DNA of 37,314 nt from a virus: positions 1 to 37,314 of IMG/VR virus record IMGVR_UViG_3300035698_002993, one strand, 5' to 3'. The position numbers and the translations under genes were made by a program. The notes under the pieces were generated by a model. It was not told the DNA's origin and ran no database searches. It saw only the letters and a program-made list of their open reading frames with translations. Of this stretch, positions 9,098 to 17,587 are shown piece by piece. How positions within the stretch are numbered: position 1 is the first letter of the stretch; the number at the start of each line of letters is the position of its first letter.

Positions 9098-9391
9098 ATG
9101 ATACGAAAAAGAAAAATAAGCAAAGACCTTGTAGCTATTGAAACTTACTATTGGACAGCGGAGTCAGGCGGTGAGATAGAGGTAATAGATTCACTGACTA
9201 AGTATGTCCGTCAAAACAATATAAACACTAGCGTTACACGTGCTAATGATAAGAAGGCACTCCTACAACAGTTAATCAAGGAAGACGAAATAGTTAAAGT
9301 AGATGCGGAATTGGCAGACATAGCCGACACGCAATCTGTAATGGACGGCGAAATCAGTAAGGATATAGAAGTTATAAACGATAAACAATAA
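9098..9391 (+). CDS. Hypothetical protein in head accessory block
   Basis: A 97-residue acidic protein, unrecognised. The first half reads as mixed strand and helix (ISKDLVAIETYYWTAESGG); the second half is helical and charged (ALLQQLIKEDEIVKVDAELADIADTQ). An AGGAG site precedes the ATG. It lies in a run of small late genes between the fibre-like protein and the connector, so it is probably a minor structural or assembly protein. Confidence 0.6.
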   Translation: MIRKRKISKDLVAIETYYWTAESGGEIEVIDSLTKYVRQNNINTSVTRANDKKALLQQLIKEDEIVKVDAELADIADTQSVMDGEISKDIEVINDKQ

Positions 9392-9420
9392 TACTTTATT
9401 GAATTAGGAAATAAAACAAA

Positions 9421-9735
9421 ATGAAAGTAAATGTAACCCAGATAATGATAGGACCAGATAAAAAACCATTGACAATTCTTGATGGTGTTAAAAGAACTGA
9501 AATTGAATTGACATTTCGTAGAGCCTGTACTGATGCTTTATATGGTATGAGTGCTGAAAAGGATAAAACCCTGACTGGCACAGAAAAGTATCTGAGACAT
9601 AAACTGGTTCAAAAGTTGTATGATACAGATGAAGTAGAATTAACTCGTGAAGATATTGTTGAGATTAAAACAAGAGTTGGAATTGTCTGTTACCCTGCGG
9701 TCGTCGGTGCAGTGTATGATATTTTAGAGGAATAA
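9421..9735 (+). CDS. Hypothetical conserved-type phage protein
   Basis: A 104-residue protein. It begins with a beta segment (MKVNVTQIMIGPDKKPLTI), has a helical middle (LTFRRACTDALYGMS), and ends VGIVCYPAVVGAVYDILEE. Proteins with this layout are frequent as small unknowns in tailed phages, but I know of no established function. AGGA lies upstream with long spacing. The next gene starts after one base, so the two are probably co-translated. Confidence 0.6.
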   Translation: MKVNVTQIMIGPDKKPLTILDGVKRTEIELTFRRACTDALYGMSAEKDKTLTGTEKYLRHKLVQKLYDTDEVELTREDIVEIKTRVGIVCYPAVVGAVYDILEE

Positions 9736-9736
9736 A

Positions 9737-10282
9737 ATGGCTAACGAAATAAAAGCTGTATATGCGACTGGTGCGACTTTAGATTTTAGTGTTTATTATG
9801 ACAATGCTGGAACTCTAACTGCCAGAGAAGTTGACCAAGCCATGACCGAGCAACCGGCAGGAAGTGGCCTATACAAAGGAACTCCAGCAGCTATTTCAGC
9901 AGGTGATATTGTAGTCATAGAGGAGGGTGCTGTCATTATAGGTTCTTCTGAATATCAACCAGAAACTAACGTGATACTTGTGAATGGTACGGCACAAACA
10001 GCTAACGATAATGGGGCTGACATAAATGAGATTCTTGTCGATACGGCAGAAATAGGCGTAGCCGGTGCAGGTCTTACAGATTTGGGTGGAATGTCAACCG
10101 CCATGAAAGCGGAAGTGAATGTTGAGGCCGATTCGGCCTTAACCGACTATGACCCTCCGACAAGAACGGAAGCAACGGAGGATAAGGCGGAAATAATTGG
10201 TGCGGATAGTGATACGTTGGAAACATTAAGCGACCAAATAGACGGAATCGCAACGGCAGCAGGTCAGCCGAGTTTGGAGTAA
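9737..10282 (+). CDS. Structural-type protein, Ala/Thr/Asp-rich
   Basis: A 181-residue protein, beta-rich in the first half (ATGATLDFSVYYDNAGTLTARE; VVIEEGAVIIGSSEY), helical and acidic in the second. The first half resembles the first ~100 residues of the following connector protein in style (TGATLDFSVYYDNAGT versus ENLTFTIQAKAGTGA), suggesting related Ig-like or jelly-roll modules. A minor head protein is likely by position. GAGGA precedes the start. Confidence 0.55.
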   Translation: MANEIKAVYATGATLDFSVYYDNAGTLTAREVDQAMTEQPAGSGLYKGTPAAISAGDIVVIEEGAVIIGSSEYQPETNVILVNGTAQTANDNGADINEILVDTAEIGVAGAGLTDLGGMSTAMKAEVNVEADSALTDYDPPTRTEATEDKAEIIGADSDTLETLSDQIDGIATAAGQPSLE

Positions 10283-10287
10283 AATAA

Positions 10288-11463
10288 ATGAGTTGTCCGA
10301 ATACATGTATATTGGGCGAAAATTTAACTTTCACGATTCAGGCGAAAGCTGGAACTGGTGCGCCAGTTGATGCCGATGCCCTACCGACATATAAAGTCTA
10401 TGAAGATGAGACTGGCACAGAGATATTATCTTGGACGATGGCGAAACTAGACGATGCCAATACAACCGGCTTTTATTCGGAACAAATAGCCTGCACGTCT
10501 GACAATGGCTTTGAAAGATTCAAATCGTACCACATAAGGACGGTCGCAGCGATTGGTGGCGTTGATGTAGTGGTGATTGATAGTTTTATATGCCTGCAAG
10601 GCGCGGACACGTTCACGGCCACGTCAGGGGCCTTAACGACCGTTGCGAACTTTAAGACTTATATCGGCAAGACAGATGTTACTGATGATGCCCTTTTAAC
10701 GTCTTTGGTTGCAAGGGCAACGAAAGCGATACAGGTGTATTGTGATAGAGATTTGGTGAGTACAACGTATCGGGAATTCTACGATGGCGATGGGTCTAAC
10801 GATTTATTGCTTAGAAATTACCCGATAACGTCTGTAACGAATGTATCGACTAGCATGGAAGATGTGATTAGCTTGATAAATACCAGTACCGATGCTCATC
10901 AGGCTTATGCGGATTGTAATAGTACGACTTTAACGGTTGGGATACAGGGTGGTACGAATGAGGGGACGGACGATTTGACTTTGGCAGATTATACGGTAAC
11001 GACTTTAATTGCTGCGATAGATGCTTTGGTCAAGAACTGGAACGCCACGTTATATAATTCGGGTTATGGCGTTTGGGGTGCTTCGGAAATAATACCTGCT
11101 TACGGTCTGAGTTGCAGGAATGATTATTGTTACCTGAAAGTTCCGGAGGAGTACGCGGACGATTTCGAGGTAGATGAAAACTCCGGTATGATATACCTGC
11201 CGAGTGGTTTCACAAGCGGCAGGAAAAATGTTTGTGTGCGGTATGTGGCCGGATATTCTACAACGCCGGCAGATTTAGAGCAGATTTGTATTGATTTAGT
11301 TAATTCTTACTGGCTCGGCAGAACTAAAGATTCGAGCGTTAAAAGCGAAAAGATAGGTGATTATAGTTATACAACTTCTGATTCATCAAGTGAGGCTGGT
11401 AGTGGACTGTCAGTTGATTTCAAGAACCGATTGGCTACTTATAAGAGATGGAGTTTTGAATGA
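10288..11463 (+). CDS. Head-tail connector (gp6-like) with extra N-terminal beta domain
   Basis: A 391-residue protein. Residues ~120-391 match the HK97 gp6-like/Phage_connect_1 adaptor pattern: VANFKTYIGKTDVTDDALLTSLVARATKAIQVYCDRDL, FYDGDGSNDLLLRNYPITSV and a C-terminal DLEQICIDLVNSYW. This protein binds under the portal. The adaptor domain is usually about 100-200 residues, so the N-terminal ~110 residues and a middle insertion (about 190-260) are extra. The N-terminal part is a beta domain like that of the preceding gene. The stop overlaps the next start by four bases. Confidence 0.8.
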   Translation: MSCPNTCILGENLTFTIQAKAGTGAPVDADALPTYKVYEDETGTEILSWTMAKLDDANTTGFYSEQIACTSDNGFERFKSYHIRTVAAIGGVDVVVIDSFICLQGADTFTATSGALTTVANFKTYIGKTDVTDDALLTSLVARATKAIQVYCDRDLVSTTYREFYDGDGSNDLLLRNYPITSVTNVSTSMEDVISLINTSTDAHQAYADCNSTTLTVGIQGGTNEGTDDLTLADYTVTTLIAAIDALVKNWNATLYNSGYGVWGASEIIPAYGLSCRNDYCYLKVPEEYADDFEVDENSGMIYLPSGFTSGRKNVCVRYVAGYSTTPADLEQICIDLVNSYWLGRTKDSSVKSEKIGDYSYTTSDSSSEAGSGLSVDFKNRLATYKRWSFE

Positions 11464-11801
11464 GCATTTCGAGCCTAATGAATAATACGGCGGTGGTTAC
11501 TCAGTTGACCAATACGGCTAACTCGATGGGTGGTGTTGAAAAAAGCTATACGTCAAGGATAGCTTCGTTACCTTGTCGGGTTTCAAGGGTACGTCTAAAA
11601 TCGGTTACAGAAAATGATGAGTTTGGTAAAATGACGGTTAGGGAAATAACAAGGTTATATTGTGTGTATAGTGCTGCAAATGCAGCGATTCTTGAATCAG
11701 ATAGAATTGCTGTAAATAGTAAAACTTATGAGATTACCGGAATATATGACCCAAGTGAGTCTGCAAGTCATATCGAAATTGATATGGAGGAGGTGCGATA
11801 A
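11460..11801 (+). CDS. Head closure / head-tail adaptor protein
   Basis: A 113-residue protein of the phage head-tail joining type (SPP1 gp16/HK97 gp7-like). Typical features are an all-beta pattern with SSLMNNTAVVTQLTN at the start and a central SLPCRVSRVRLKSV. The end is DRIAVNSKTYEITGIYDPS. It would plug the portal channel and link adaptor to tail. It overlaps the neighbouring genes by 4 bases and 1 base, as expected for this block. Confidence 0.8.
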   Translation: MSISSLMNNTAVVTQLTNTANSMGGVEKSYTSRIASLPCRVSRVRLKSVTENDEFGKMTVREITRLYCVYSAANAAILESDRIAVNSKTYEITGIYDPSESASHIEIDMEEVR

Positions 11802-12214
11802 TGGCTGACTATGGGATAGTATGGTATGACGACAGGGTTTTTAAAGAGGTAAAGAAAGTCAATAAAGCTGCTATGCGAAAAGCGGCAGGACTGGTGAAAA
11901 AGGAAGTTAAAAAATCATTCGGTCAGGGTGGCGTTTCTCAACCCTATTTTCCGCCGAATATAGATACTAAGGCTTTGAAAAAGAGTATCATCTTTAGGGT
12001 CAAGGTAAAGCGAGATATGATAACTGGTAGGGTTGGGCCGGATATTGATAAACTGGGAGCAGTAGAGGGCGGGTATAAGGCGTATGGTGCTAATCTTGAA
12101 TATGGCACTAAAAATATGCAGCCAAGACCATACCTACGACCGGCATTAAAAAAGAGTGAACCAAAAATAGATAAAATATTCAAGGATGCTAATAAGGGCA
12201 GGTTAGTAATTTAA
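11801..12214 (+). CDS. HK97 gp10-like neck/tail completion protein
   Basis: A 137-residue protein with a basic N-terminal half and the diagnostic HK97 gp10-type C-terminal segment: NLEYGTKNMQPRPYLRPALKK (about residues 104-124). It is part of the neck between head closure and tail terminator. It overlaps both neighbours by one base (ATGG/TAATG junctions), and its place after the adaptor is canonical. Confidence 0.85.
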   Translation: MADYGIVWYDDRVFKEVKKVNKAAMRKAAGLVKKEVKKSFGQGGVSQPYFPPNIDTKALKKSIIFRVKVKRDMITGRVGPDIDKLGAVEGGYKAYGANLEYGTKNMQPRPYLRPALKKSEPKIDKIFKDANKGRLVI

Positions 12215-13296
12215 TGGCAGATAAATATCTACAATTCGATGGTACTGATGATTATGTATCCGTAGCGGATAATGCGGTATTCGATATGGGCGTGGGTGAT
12301 TTCTCGATTGGATTTGTGCTAAAAGATACTGCCCCAGGCGGTACGGAGTATATTTTCGATTATTACAATGCTGATGATTCACTTGGATGGACAATTAGCA
12401 TATTAAGCACCGGAGTAATCAGATTGAGCGTTACTGGTGCTGGTGGTTCGTCAAACATCGACACGACCGCCGTAGATGGACTACCACAATTTATAATGTT
12501 TACCTATGAAGCTGGTGGTATTTGCACCCCCTACGTTAATGGTGTAGCCGGTTCGCCTATTGCAATAGGAAGCGTTGGAAGTTTGACGGTTACAAGTGGC
12601 GCCAATTTGTATCTTGGCGGGTTGTATAATGAAACAGCGAGTACGATAGGTTCGCTCTGGGATGGTGATTTAGACGATATTAGAATGTACAAAGGTACGA
12701 AGTTAACACAGGCACAAGTTACAGCGATATATAATGTGGGTAAGGGTCTGAAACTTACCGGTTCGGAGGCTGGATTAACCTGGGGAAGTAATGTCGATAC
12801 TGGATCCGGTACGGCTTTGGTTGATATAACCGGTACAGTTAATGGAGTGATAAGCGGTGCAACTTGGAAGAATGGGGGCGTACCTTTTAGCTGGATTGAG
12901 CAGATTTCAGCTTCGATTAAAAACACCTTTGATGCTGATACGGATTTATCTTCTCACTTGACAGGACTATATTTTCAGCAAGCACCGCAGGGGGCAACAT
13001 TACCGTACGGCGTATTTTATATGATTACATCCGTTCCTGATGAATATGCCGGTGGTGCGGACGATAAGATTGAACAGACAGAGATTCAATTTAACATATT
13101 CAGTAACAATGATGACGGCGGTATAGAGTGCGCTAAACTAGCCGAGAAACTTGAAACTGCTTTTCAGTGGACTACATTAACAATTCAGGGCAATACCTGT
13201 ATAAAGTGTGCCAGGACCATCACGAATCCAATTATATTCGTAGATGAGGTCTGGCAATTAACAAGTATGTTTGATATTTGGACTCAAAGGAGTTAA
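12214..13296 (+). CDS. LamG-like lectin domain fused to a tail terminator (DUF3168-like)
   Basis: A 360-residue fusion. Residues 1 to ~170 have the concanavalin A/LamG jelly-roll pattern (YLQFDGTDDYVSVADNAVFD; WDGDLDDIRMYKGTKLTQAQ). Such domains commonly bind carbohydrate. Residues ~228-360 look like the DUF3168/tail-terminator family (SIKNTFDADTDLSSHLTGLY; TEIQFNIFSNNDDGG; VDEVWQLTSMFDIWTQRS), which normally stands alone at ~130 residues and caps the tail tube at the neck. The fusion is continuous in one frame with no internal stop. It would place a lectin-like domain on the virion neck, which is inference. Confidence 0.75.
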   Translation: MADKYLQFDGTDDYVSVADNAVFDMGVGDFSIGFVLKDTAPGGTEYIFDYYNADDSLGWTISILSTGVIRLSVTGAGGSSNIDTTAVDGLPQFIMFTYEAGGICTPYVNGVAGSPIAIGSVGSLTVTSGANLYLGGLYNETASTIGSLWDGDLDDIRMYKGTKLTQAQVTAIYNVGKGLKLTGSEAGLTWGSNVDTGSGTALVDITGTVNGVISGATWKNGGVPFSWIEQISASIKNTFDADTDLSSHLTGLYFQQAPQGATLPYGVFYMITSVPDEYAGGADDKIEQTEIQFNIFSNNDDGGIECAKLAEKLETAFQWTTLTIQGNTCIKCARTITNPIIFVDEVWQLTSMFDIWTQRS

Positions 13297-13298
13297 TC

Positions 13299-13676
13299 AT
13301 GGCAATTTATCATGGAAAAAGCGGGATGATAATTTTTAGTACAGCGGATATTTTTAAAATGCAGAGCTGGTCATTAACCGCCGTTTCTGATTTTATTGAT
13401 ACGACAGGCATGGAGGAATCTTGGCGTGAGGGAACAGACGGACTAGAGGACTTTACGGCAACGGCAGAGGGGGTCGTTGAATCTGCTGCGGATTTATTAG
13501 CATTAGTAGGAACATCGGCAACGACTGAATTTGAATTTGTAACCGGTGGTGCTGATAAACTTGTCGGAACAGCAATTCTTGAAAGTATAACCGAGACACA
13601 AGATGTTGAAGATGTCGGCAGGATAAGTTATAGCTTTGTTGGTAACGATTCTGCTGGCCTTGTATTAACAGGATAA
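13299..13676 (+). CDS. Tail tube protein, copy 1
   Basis: A 125-residue protein. The start was moved 21 bases downstream of the longest frame because AAAGGAG lies immediately before this ATG and the longer form would begin with TTG inside the previous gene. It has the alternating beta pattern of small tail tube proteins (KMQSWSLTAVSDFIDTTGME; FEFVTGGADKLVGTAILESI). It shares layout with the next gene: a SWS(L/I)TA block near residue 25-30, a central acidic region, and a C-terminal beta hairpin ending in a [YF]xF segment. By position this is a major tail protein. Confidence 0.68.
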   Translation: MAIYHGKSGMIIFSTADIFKMQSWSLTAVSDFIDTTGMEESWREGTDGLEDFTATAEGVVESAADLLALVGTSATTEFEFVTGGADKLVGTAILESITETQDVEDVGRISYSFVGNDSAGLVLTG

Positions 13677-13716
13677 AATAAAAATCTTTAATCTATAATA
13701 ATTTAGGAGTAATCTT

Positions 13717-14109
13717 ATGGGAACACCCACACATGCTTCGGCCATTTCAGCGACTTGGAATGTTACAGCGTTTTCAAATCTCAAGAGTTGGTCGATAACA
13801 GCAATAGCACCATCAGCCGATTCAACGGCTGCTCATGCAACTCAAAAGGGCAGAACTCGATTATCAGGTATCAAACAGGCCGATGCTACGATTGTTTGTT
13901 ACATTGACGATGCTGCCGTTATTGAAGTTGAGCAGGGCACTGCACCACAGACTTTGAAGCTGATGAGGGATTTGAATACAGTTGGTACAGGTCAATACTC
14001 CGGAGCGGCTGAACTCACCAGCTATGATATTGGAATTGATATTAATGGCGTTGAGACTTGTACTTATAATTTCACATTCTCTGGTACAGTAACTTATGCG
14101 GTAGCATAG
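13717..14109 (+). CDS. Tail tube protein, copy 2
   Basis: A 130-residue protein, a probable paralogue of its upstream neighbour. It has KSWSITAIAPSADST near the start, a central KQADATIVCYIDDAAVIEV, and LTSYDIGIDINGVETCTYNF at the end. This is the beta-sandwich pattern of tail tube proteins. It has its own AGGAG site. I cannot tell which copy forms the tube; one could be an auxiliary tube or tail-decoration protein. Confidence 0.65.
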   Translation: MGTPTHASAISATWNVTAFSNLKSWSITAIAPSADSTAAHATQKGRTRLSGIKQADATIVCYIDDAAVIEVEQGTAPQTLKLMRDLNTVGTGQYSGAAELTSYDIGIDINGVETCTYNFTFSGTVTYAVA

Positions 14110-14121
14110 AAAGGATTCAAG

Positions 14122-14583
14122 ATGGCTTTAGATTTATCAGCGTATATTCCGAGAACCAAAGAGATAGAACTTGGCGGTATTAAGTACAAATTCAGAGAAT
14201 TGTCATTGTCTGACCTTGCCATGTTCAAGCAGTTTGTTTCTGATAAACGGCAAAAAGACCTTACCAAAAGACGGAAAGAGATTATTGAACTGGCCAAAGA
14301 GATTGACGGTGATATTGAGCCGCTTGAACTCTTGAAGCATCTTGAAAGGCCAATGACACTGGACGATTTAGAGGATGAAGCTGATACCGTTGATGGTGCT
14401 GGCTTCTTAGCGTATATGTCATTGAAGCATAACTATCCTGAGATAACTAAAGAGGACTGCATGAGGATAATCGGTGTAGCTGATTTAGCGGAAATTACAG
14501 GAGTATTCTTCGGTAAGCTAACCGAATCGGTCGATGATGATACTCAAAAAAAAAGGAATCGAAAACCAAAATCGAAACCATAG
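14122..14583 (+). CDS. Tail assembly chaperone, short form (G-like)
   Basis: A 153-residue mostly helical protein (TKEIELGGIKYKFRELSLSDLAMFKQ at the start) located between tail tube and tape measure, where lambda-type phages encode chaperones G and GT. It ends in a Lys/Arg-rich tail (QKKRNRKPKSKP) just after a run of nine A residues. The Lys run and the tail's short length fit translation past a slippery site. AAAGGA precedes the start. Confidence 0.75.
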   Translation: MALDLSAYIPRTKEIELGGIKYKFRELSLSDLAMFKQFVSDKRQKDLTKRRKEIIELAKEIDGDIEPLELLKHLERPMTLDDLEDEADTVDGAGFLAYMSLKHNYPEITKEDCMRIIGVADLAEITGVFFGKLTESVDDDTQKKRNRKPKSKP

Positions 14584-14780
14584 TTGCGATAGTAATGAAA
14601 TACTACGGTATGGGCTTGGCTGAGACTATGAAGTTGACGATAACGCAGGCGGTCATGTTGTGTAAACAGTTGAATGTAATTTTGAAGATGGAATCTGGAA
14701 GCGAGAAATCTGAAAAGAGTTATTCAGGTAAAGAAGGCATAATGATGGCAAAGAAAGAATTTGGTGTAAAAAATGGCTAA
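14122..14780 (+). CDS. Tail assembly chaperone, -1 frameshift fusion (GT-like)
   Basis: The nine-A run (14546-14554) reads CAA AAA AAA AGG in the first frame. A -1 slip on A-AAA-AAA (14547-14553) continues as KKESKTKIETIVAIV and then runs through a second reading frame to 14780. The product would be about 219 residues, with T-domain-like helix VMKYYGMGLAETMKLTITQA. The downstream frame has no good ribosome-binding site of its own, and the tape measure start overlaps its end by 8 bases. This matches the programmed -1 shift conserved between G and GT genes of long-tailed phages. Confidence 0.75.
14546..14554 (+). promoter_or_regulatory. Slippery A9 site for -1 ribosomal frameshift
   Basis: Nine consecutive A residues placed so that a shift of -1 joins the short chaperone to the downstream overlapping frame. 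The heptamer A-AAA-AAA lies in the correct phase. I did not identify a clear stimulatory hairpin downstream. Confidence 0.72.
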
Positions 14781-16281
14781 ACTAGGCTCGGCGTTTGTTA
14801 ATATCAGGGCTAACTTAAAACCTTTGCGAAAGGGATTGAAAAAGGCTTTTCATATAGTTGGCAGTAGTATGAAAAAAATATCAACAAGTATTTTTAGAGC
14901 CATGAAACGTGCAACGATGGCTATAATTGCACTGGGCACGGTTGCTGTTGTTAGTGCCACAAAATTCCAGAAACAGTTAGCGACAATATCGACAATGTTA
15001 GACAAACAGACTATGCCGATGATGGGCCAGTTCAGTAAACAGCTACGAGAACTATCAAAGCAGTATGGACAGGGAACAGCAACGCTATCGAAAGGTTTGT
15101 ATGATATATTGTCGGCAAGTATTCCTGCGGCTAAGGCGATGATGGTATTGAATGTATCTGCAAAGGCAGCGGTTGCCGGCTTAACCGAAACGGGTGTGGC
15201 CGCCGATGCTATAACTACCTTAATAAATGCTTACGGCATGGAAGCTGAGGATGCAGCCAAAATATCTGATTTGCTTTTCGCAACGGTGAAACGAGGTAAA
15301 ACTACTTTCGCCGAATTGGCTGGTTCAATAGGTACGGCTGCCAGTACCGCAGCTATTGCAGGGATGTCGATGGAAGAACTATTTGCCATTGTATCAACTT
15401 TGACTAGGGCAGGTATTAAAACAGAAGAAGCCATGACAAGCATTAACGGAGTATTGAGGGCGTTTTTGAAACCAAATAAAGACGCAGTAGCAACAGCAAA
15501 GCAATTCGGGTTAGAGTTATCATCAAATACTCTAAGGACTATTGGTTTTGCAGGTGCGGTGGAAAAATTGAATAAGGCCGATGCTGAACAGCTAGTCAAA
15601 ATAGTTCCTAAGATAAGAGCATTCAAAGGTTTGGCGGCAGCATTAAAAAATGTGGCTGGATTGCAAAAGGACTTGGATTTACTATCGAGCAAATCGACTG
15701 GTATGACAGCGGAGGCATTCCAGAAAATGGCCGACACTGCATCGTTTAAGATGGCACAACTGAAACAAAACACAATAAATGCGTTCGTGATAATGGGTTC
15801 AAAACTTTTACCGATAATAGAAAACATAACTGTGAAAATCAACGAATGGATGAGCAAGAATGGTGCTGTGTTTGCAGAATGGGGCGAAATCGCAAGTGCT
15901 GCTCTGGAGAAAATAATCGACTATGTTAAAGATTTGTATAAGATATGGAAAGAGCAGGGACTAACTAAGGCCATTGAAAAGATAACAACCGATATGGCTG
16001 CTGGTCTTGCAAAGGGATTCCGTATCTTTGTTGATAATATTGTGCCGGAACTCAACAAAATAGGTAGTGCTGTTGCAAAGGGTATCATGGCTGGAATAAC
16101 AAATGAATTTCCGAAACTTGCTGCAGGTGTTAGTGGATTTGGGAAAGCTGCAGCTTGGACAATGAAATATACACCGCCAGGCTGGATTGTACAGGGCGGC
16201 ATGAATGCAGCCAAGATTTTAACTGAACCAAATGATACACCAACACCAGAACACTTAAAATCGGGGGGGCTAGTAAACTAA
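14773..16281 (+). CDS. Tail tape measure protein
   Basis: A 502-residue protein of the TP901-type tape measure family. The N-terminal ~55 residues are basic and helical, followed by a hydrophobic AIIALGTVAVVSA segment (about 52-66). The core reads FQKQLATISTMLDKQ, LSKQYGQGTATLSKGLYDILSAS, GLTETGVAADAITTLINAYGM and GIKTEEAMTSINGVLRAFLKP. It sets tail length; using about 0.15 nm per residue the tail would be roughly 75 nm, a short siphovirus tail. It overlaps the chaperone frame by 8 bases, so translation is probably coupled; its own ribosome-binding site is weak. Confidence 0.92.
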   Translation: MAKLGSAFVNIRANLKPLRKGLKKAFHIVGSSMKKISTSIFRAMKRATMAIIALGTVAVVSATKFQKQLATISTMLDKQTMPMMGQFSKQLRELSKQYGQGTATLSKGLYDILSASIPAAKAMMVLNVSAKAAVAGLTETGVAADAITTLINAYGMEAEDAAKISDLLFATVKRGKTTFAELAGSIGTAASTAAIAGMSMEELFAIVSTLTRAGIKTEEAMTSINGVLRAFLKPNKDAVATAKQFGLELSSNTLRTIGFAGAVEKLNKADAEQLVKIVPKIRAFKGLAAALKNVAGLQKDLDLLSSKSTGMTAEAFQKMADTASFKMAQLKQNTINAFVIMGSKLLPIIENITVKINEWMSKNGAVFAEWGEIASAALEKIIDYVKDLYKIWKEQGLTKAIEKITTDMAAGLAKGFRIFVDNIVPELNKIGSAVAKGIMAGITNEFPKLAAGVSGFGKAAAWTMKYTPPGWIVQGGMNAAKILTEPNDTPTPEHLKSGGLVN

Positions 16282-17138
16282 TGGCAATTACAGAACGATA
16301 TACCAGTAGAGAAATGCACATCACAAAAGAGGGTACAACTCTAACGAGATTTTTTACTTGTACCGCTAATGATTGGGGTGCTAAGAATGACGGCACTAAT
16401 TACCTACCTGTTATTGGCGATCCTTTTGAGGAAAGTTTAACTAACCCAAATCTCAAAAGTTTTTCAGCACCCAAACGTGCGGATTTAAGGGCTACTGATA
16501 TAAGAAACTTTTGGCTAAGTAATGTTAATTGCAGGGTTGAGGTTCTTTATTCAAATTACGGCGATGTTTACGAAACCAAAAAGGCTGATGCGATTAGCAG
16601 TATCAGTGATGTTTTTGAATTTTCAATGAACCAGGAAACGCTGAATGCCGAGAGTTGGTATTATGATAATAGTGCTGGCGCAATAAAACAATGGGGTGCA
16701 ATTTGGAATACCGGTGCAAGTCAGCCAAAAGAAACAGCACCGAATATTTCTTTATTCAAACCAAATCTTGTCTGGCGTACAAGTTTTAATGTAGCCACTT
16801 GGCAATTTGATATAGTCAGGGCGAGGATAGGCGCAACTAACGATGCTGATTTGTTAGTTCAATGGAGACAGGAGAGTGTAAGTAAAAAGCGGAAAGAGTG
16901 GGTTGATGTTACTGGTGACGATACTGGTAAATGGCTTTTTTCTGGATTTACAGCAGAGCAACAAGGCGATGAAAACGTCAGGATTACAATGACGTTTATA
17001 TATAACGAGGGTGGCTGGAATGCGGTTAGATATGGCAGTGGTTCTACTTTCACAACGGGCTTTTATAAGACTGCTAATCTGGGACTCTTGCCATATCCAA
17101 CATCAGAAGATGATGAAGAAATTACGGACGTTAGATAA
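16281..17138 (+). CDS. Probable distal tail / baseplate protein
   Basis: A 285-residue protein directly after the tape measure, the place of the distal tail protein in siphoviruses. It is beta-rich with many aromatic residues (AESWYYDNSAGAIKQWGAIW; LVWRTSFNVATWQFD). I see no defined family motif. It overlaps both neighbours by one base (TAATG). The assignment is positional. Confidence 0.5.
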   Translation: MAITERYTSREMHITKEGTTLTRFFTCTANDWGAKNDGTNYLPVIGDPFEESLTNPNLKSFSAPKRADLRATDIRNFWLSNVNCRVEVLYSNYGDVYETKKADAISSISDVFEFSMNQETLNAESWYYDNSAGAIKQWGAIWNTGASQPKETAPNISLFKPNLVWRTSFNVATWQFDIVRARIGATNDADLLVQWRQESVSKKRKEWVDVTGDDTGKWLFSGFTAEQQGDENVRITMTFIYNEGGWNAVRYGSGSTFTTGFYKTANLGLLPYPTSEDDEEITDVR

Positions 17139-17587
17139 TGAATCCATTAGAAAAACTACCGATGAATGTGCAAGGCCATCGACAAATAAATAAACTTGTC
17201 GAGCGCATTAACTTGCTAAGTAATATATCCGCTTCGGGTGGTTTGAATCTGAGTACATCGCCGTTAGGTGTTCATCTAACACAAGGCGATATAACCGCCG
17301 GTATTATAGGCGTTCGCAGGGCGATAACAACAGAAGTAGCGCCGGCAGCAACTAATTTGACTTGTAATTTATATGACTCGCAGGGTATTGAAGCGACTAC
17401 TGGTGATGAATTTGAGATTGAGGTTTATTGTTCGGTGATTGGTGGTGGCAATCTTAATGCTGCCGTGCCTTTGTTAGAAGATAACGATGATTTATTTGTT
17501 GCTAAGTTTCCTTTTGATACTGCTGGCACATTATCGTATCGGTGGTATTGTTTAAGCTTATTCTTTAAGATGGATATTTGTACCTAA
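17138..17587 (+). CDS. Minor tail protein, hypothetical
   Basis: A 149-residue protein. The N-terminus (KLPMNVQGHRQINKLVERINLL) is a helical segment of the type found at the start of short phage structural proteins. The rest is beta (TNLTCNLYDSQGIEATTGDEFEIEVYCSVIGGG). It is coupled to its neighbours by TAATG overlaps. A tail-tip or fibre-base role is inferred from position. Confidence 0.5.
   Translation: MNPLEKLPMNVQGHRQINKLVERINLLSNISASGGLNLSTSPLGVHLTQGDITAGIIGVRRAITTEVAPAATNLTCNLYDSQGIEATTGDEFEIEVYCSVIGGGNLNAAVPLLEDNDDLFVAKFPFDTAGTLSYRWYCLSLFFKMDICT

Noticed and set aside
15231-15857. 208-residue - strand open frame
   Set aside because: Shadow of the tape measure gene in Ala-rich sequence.
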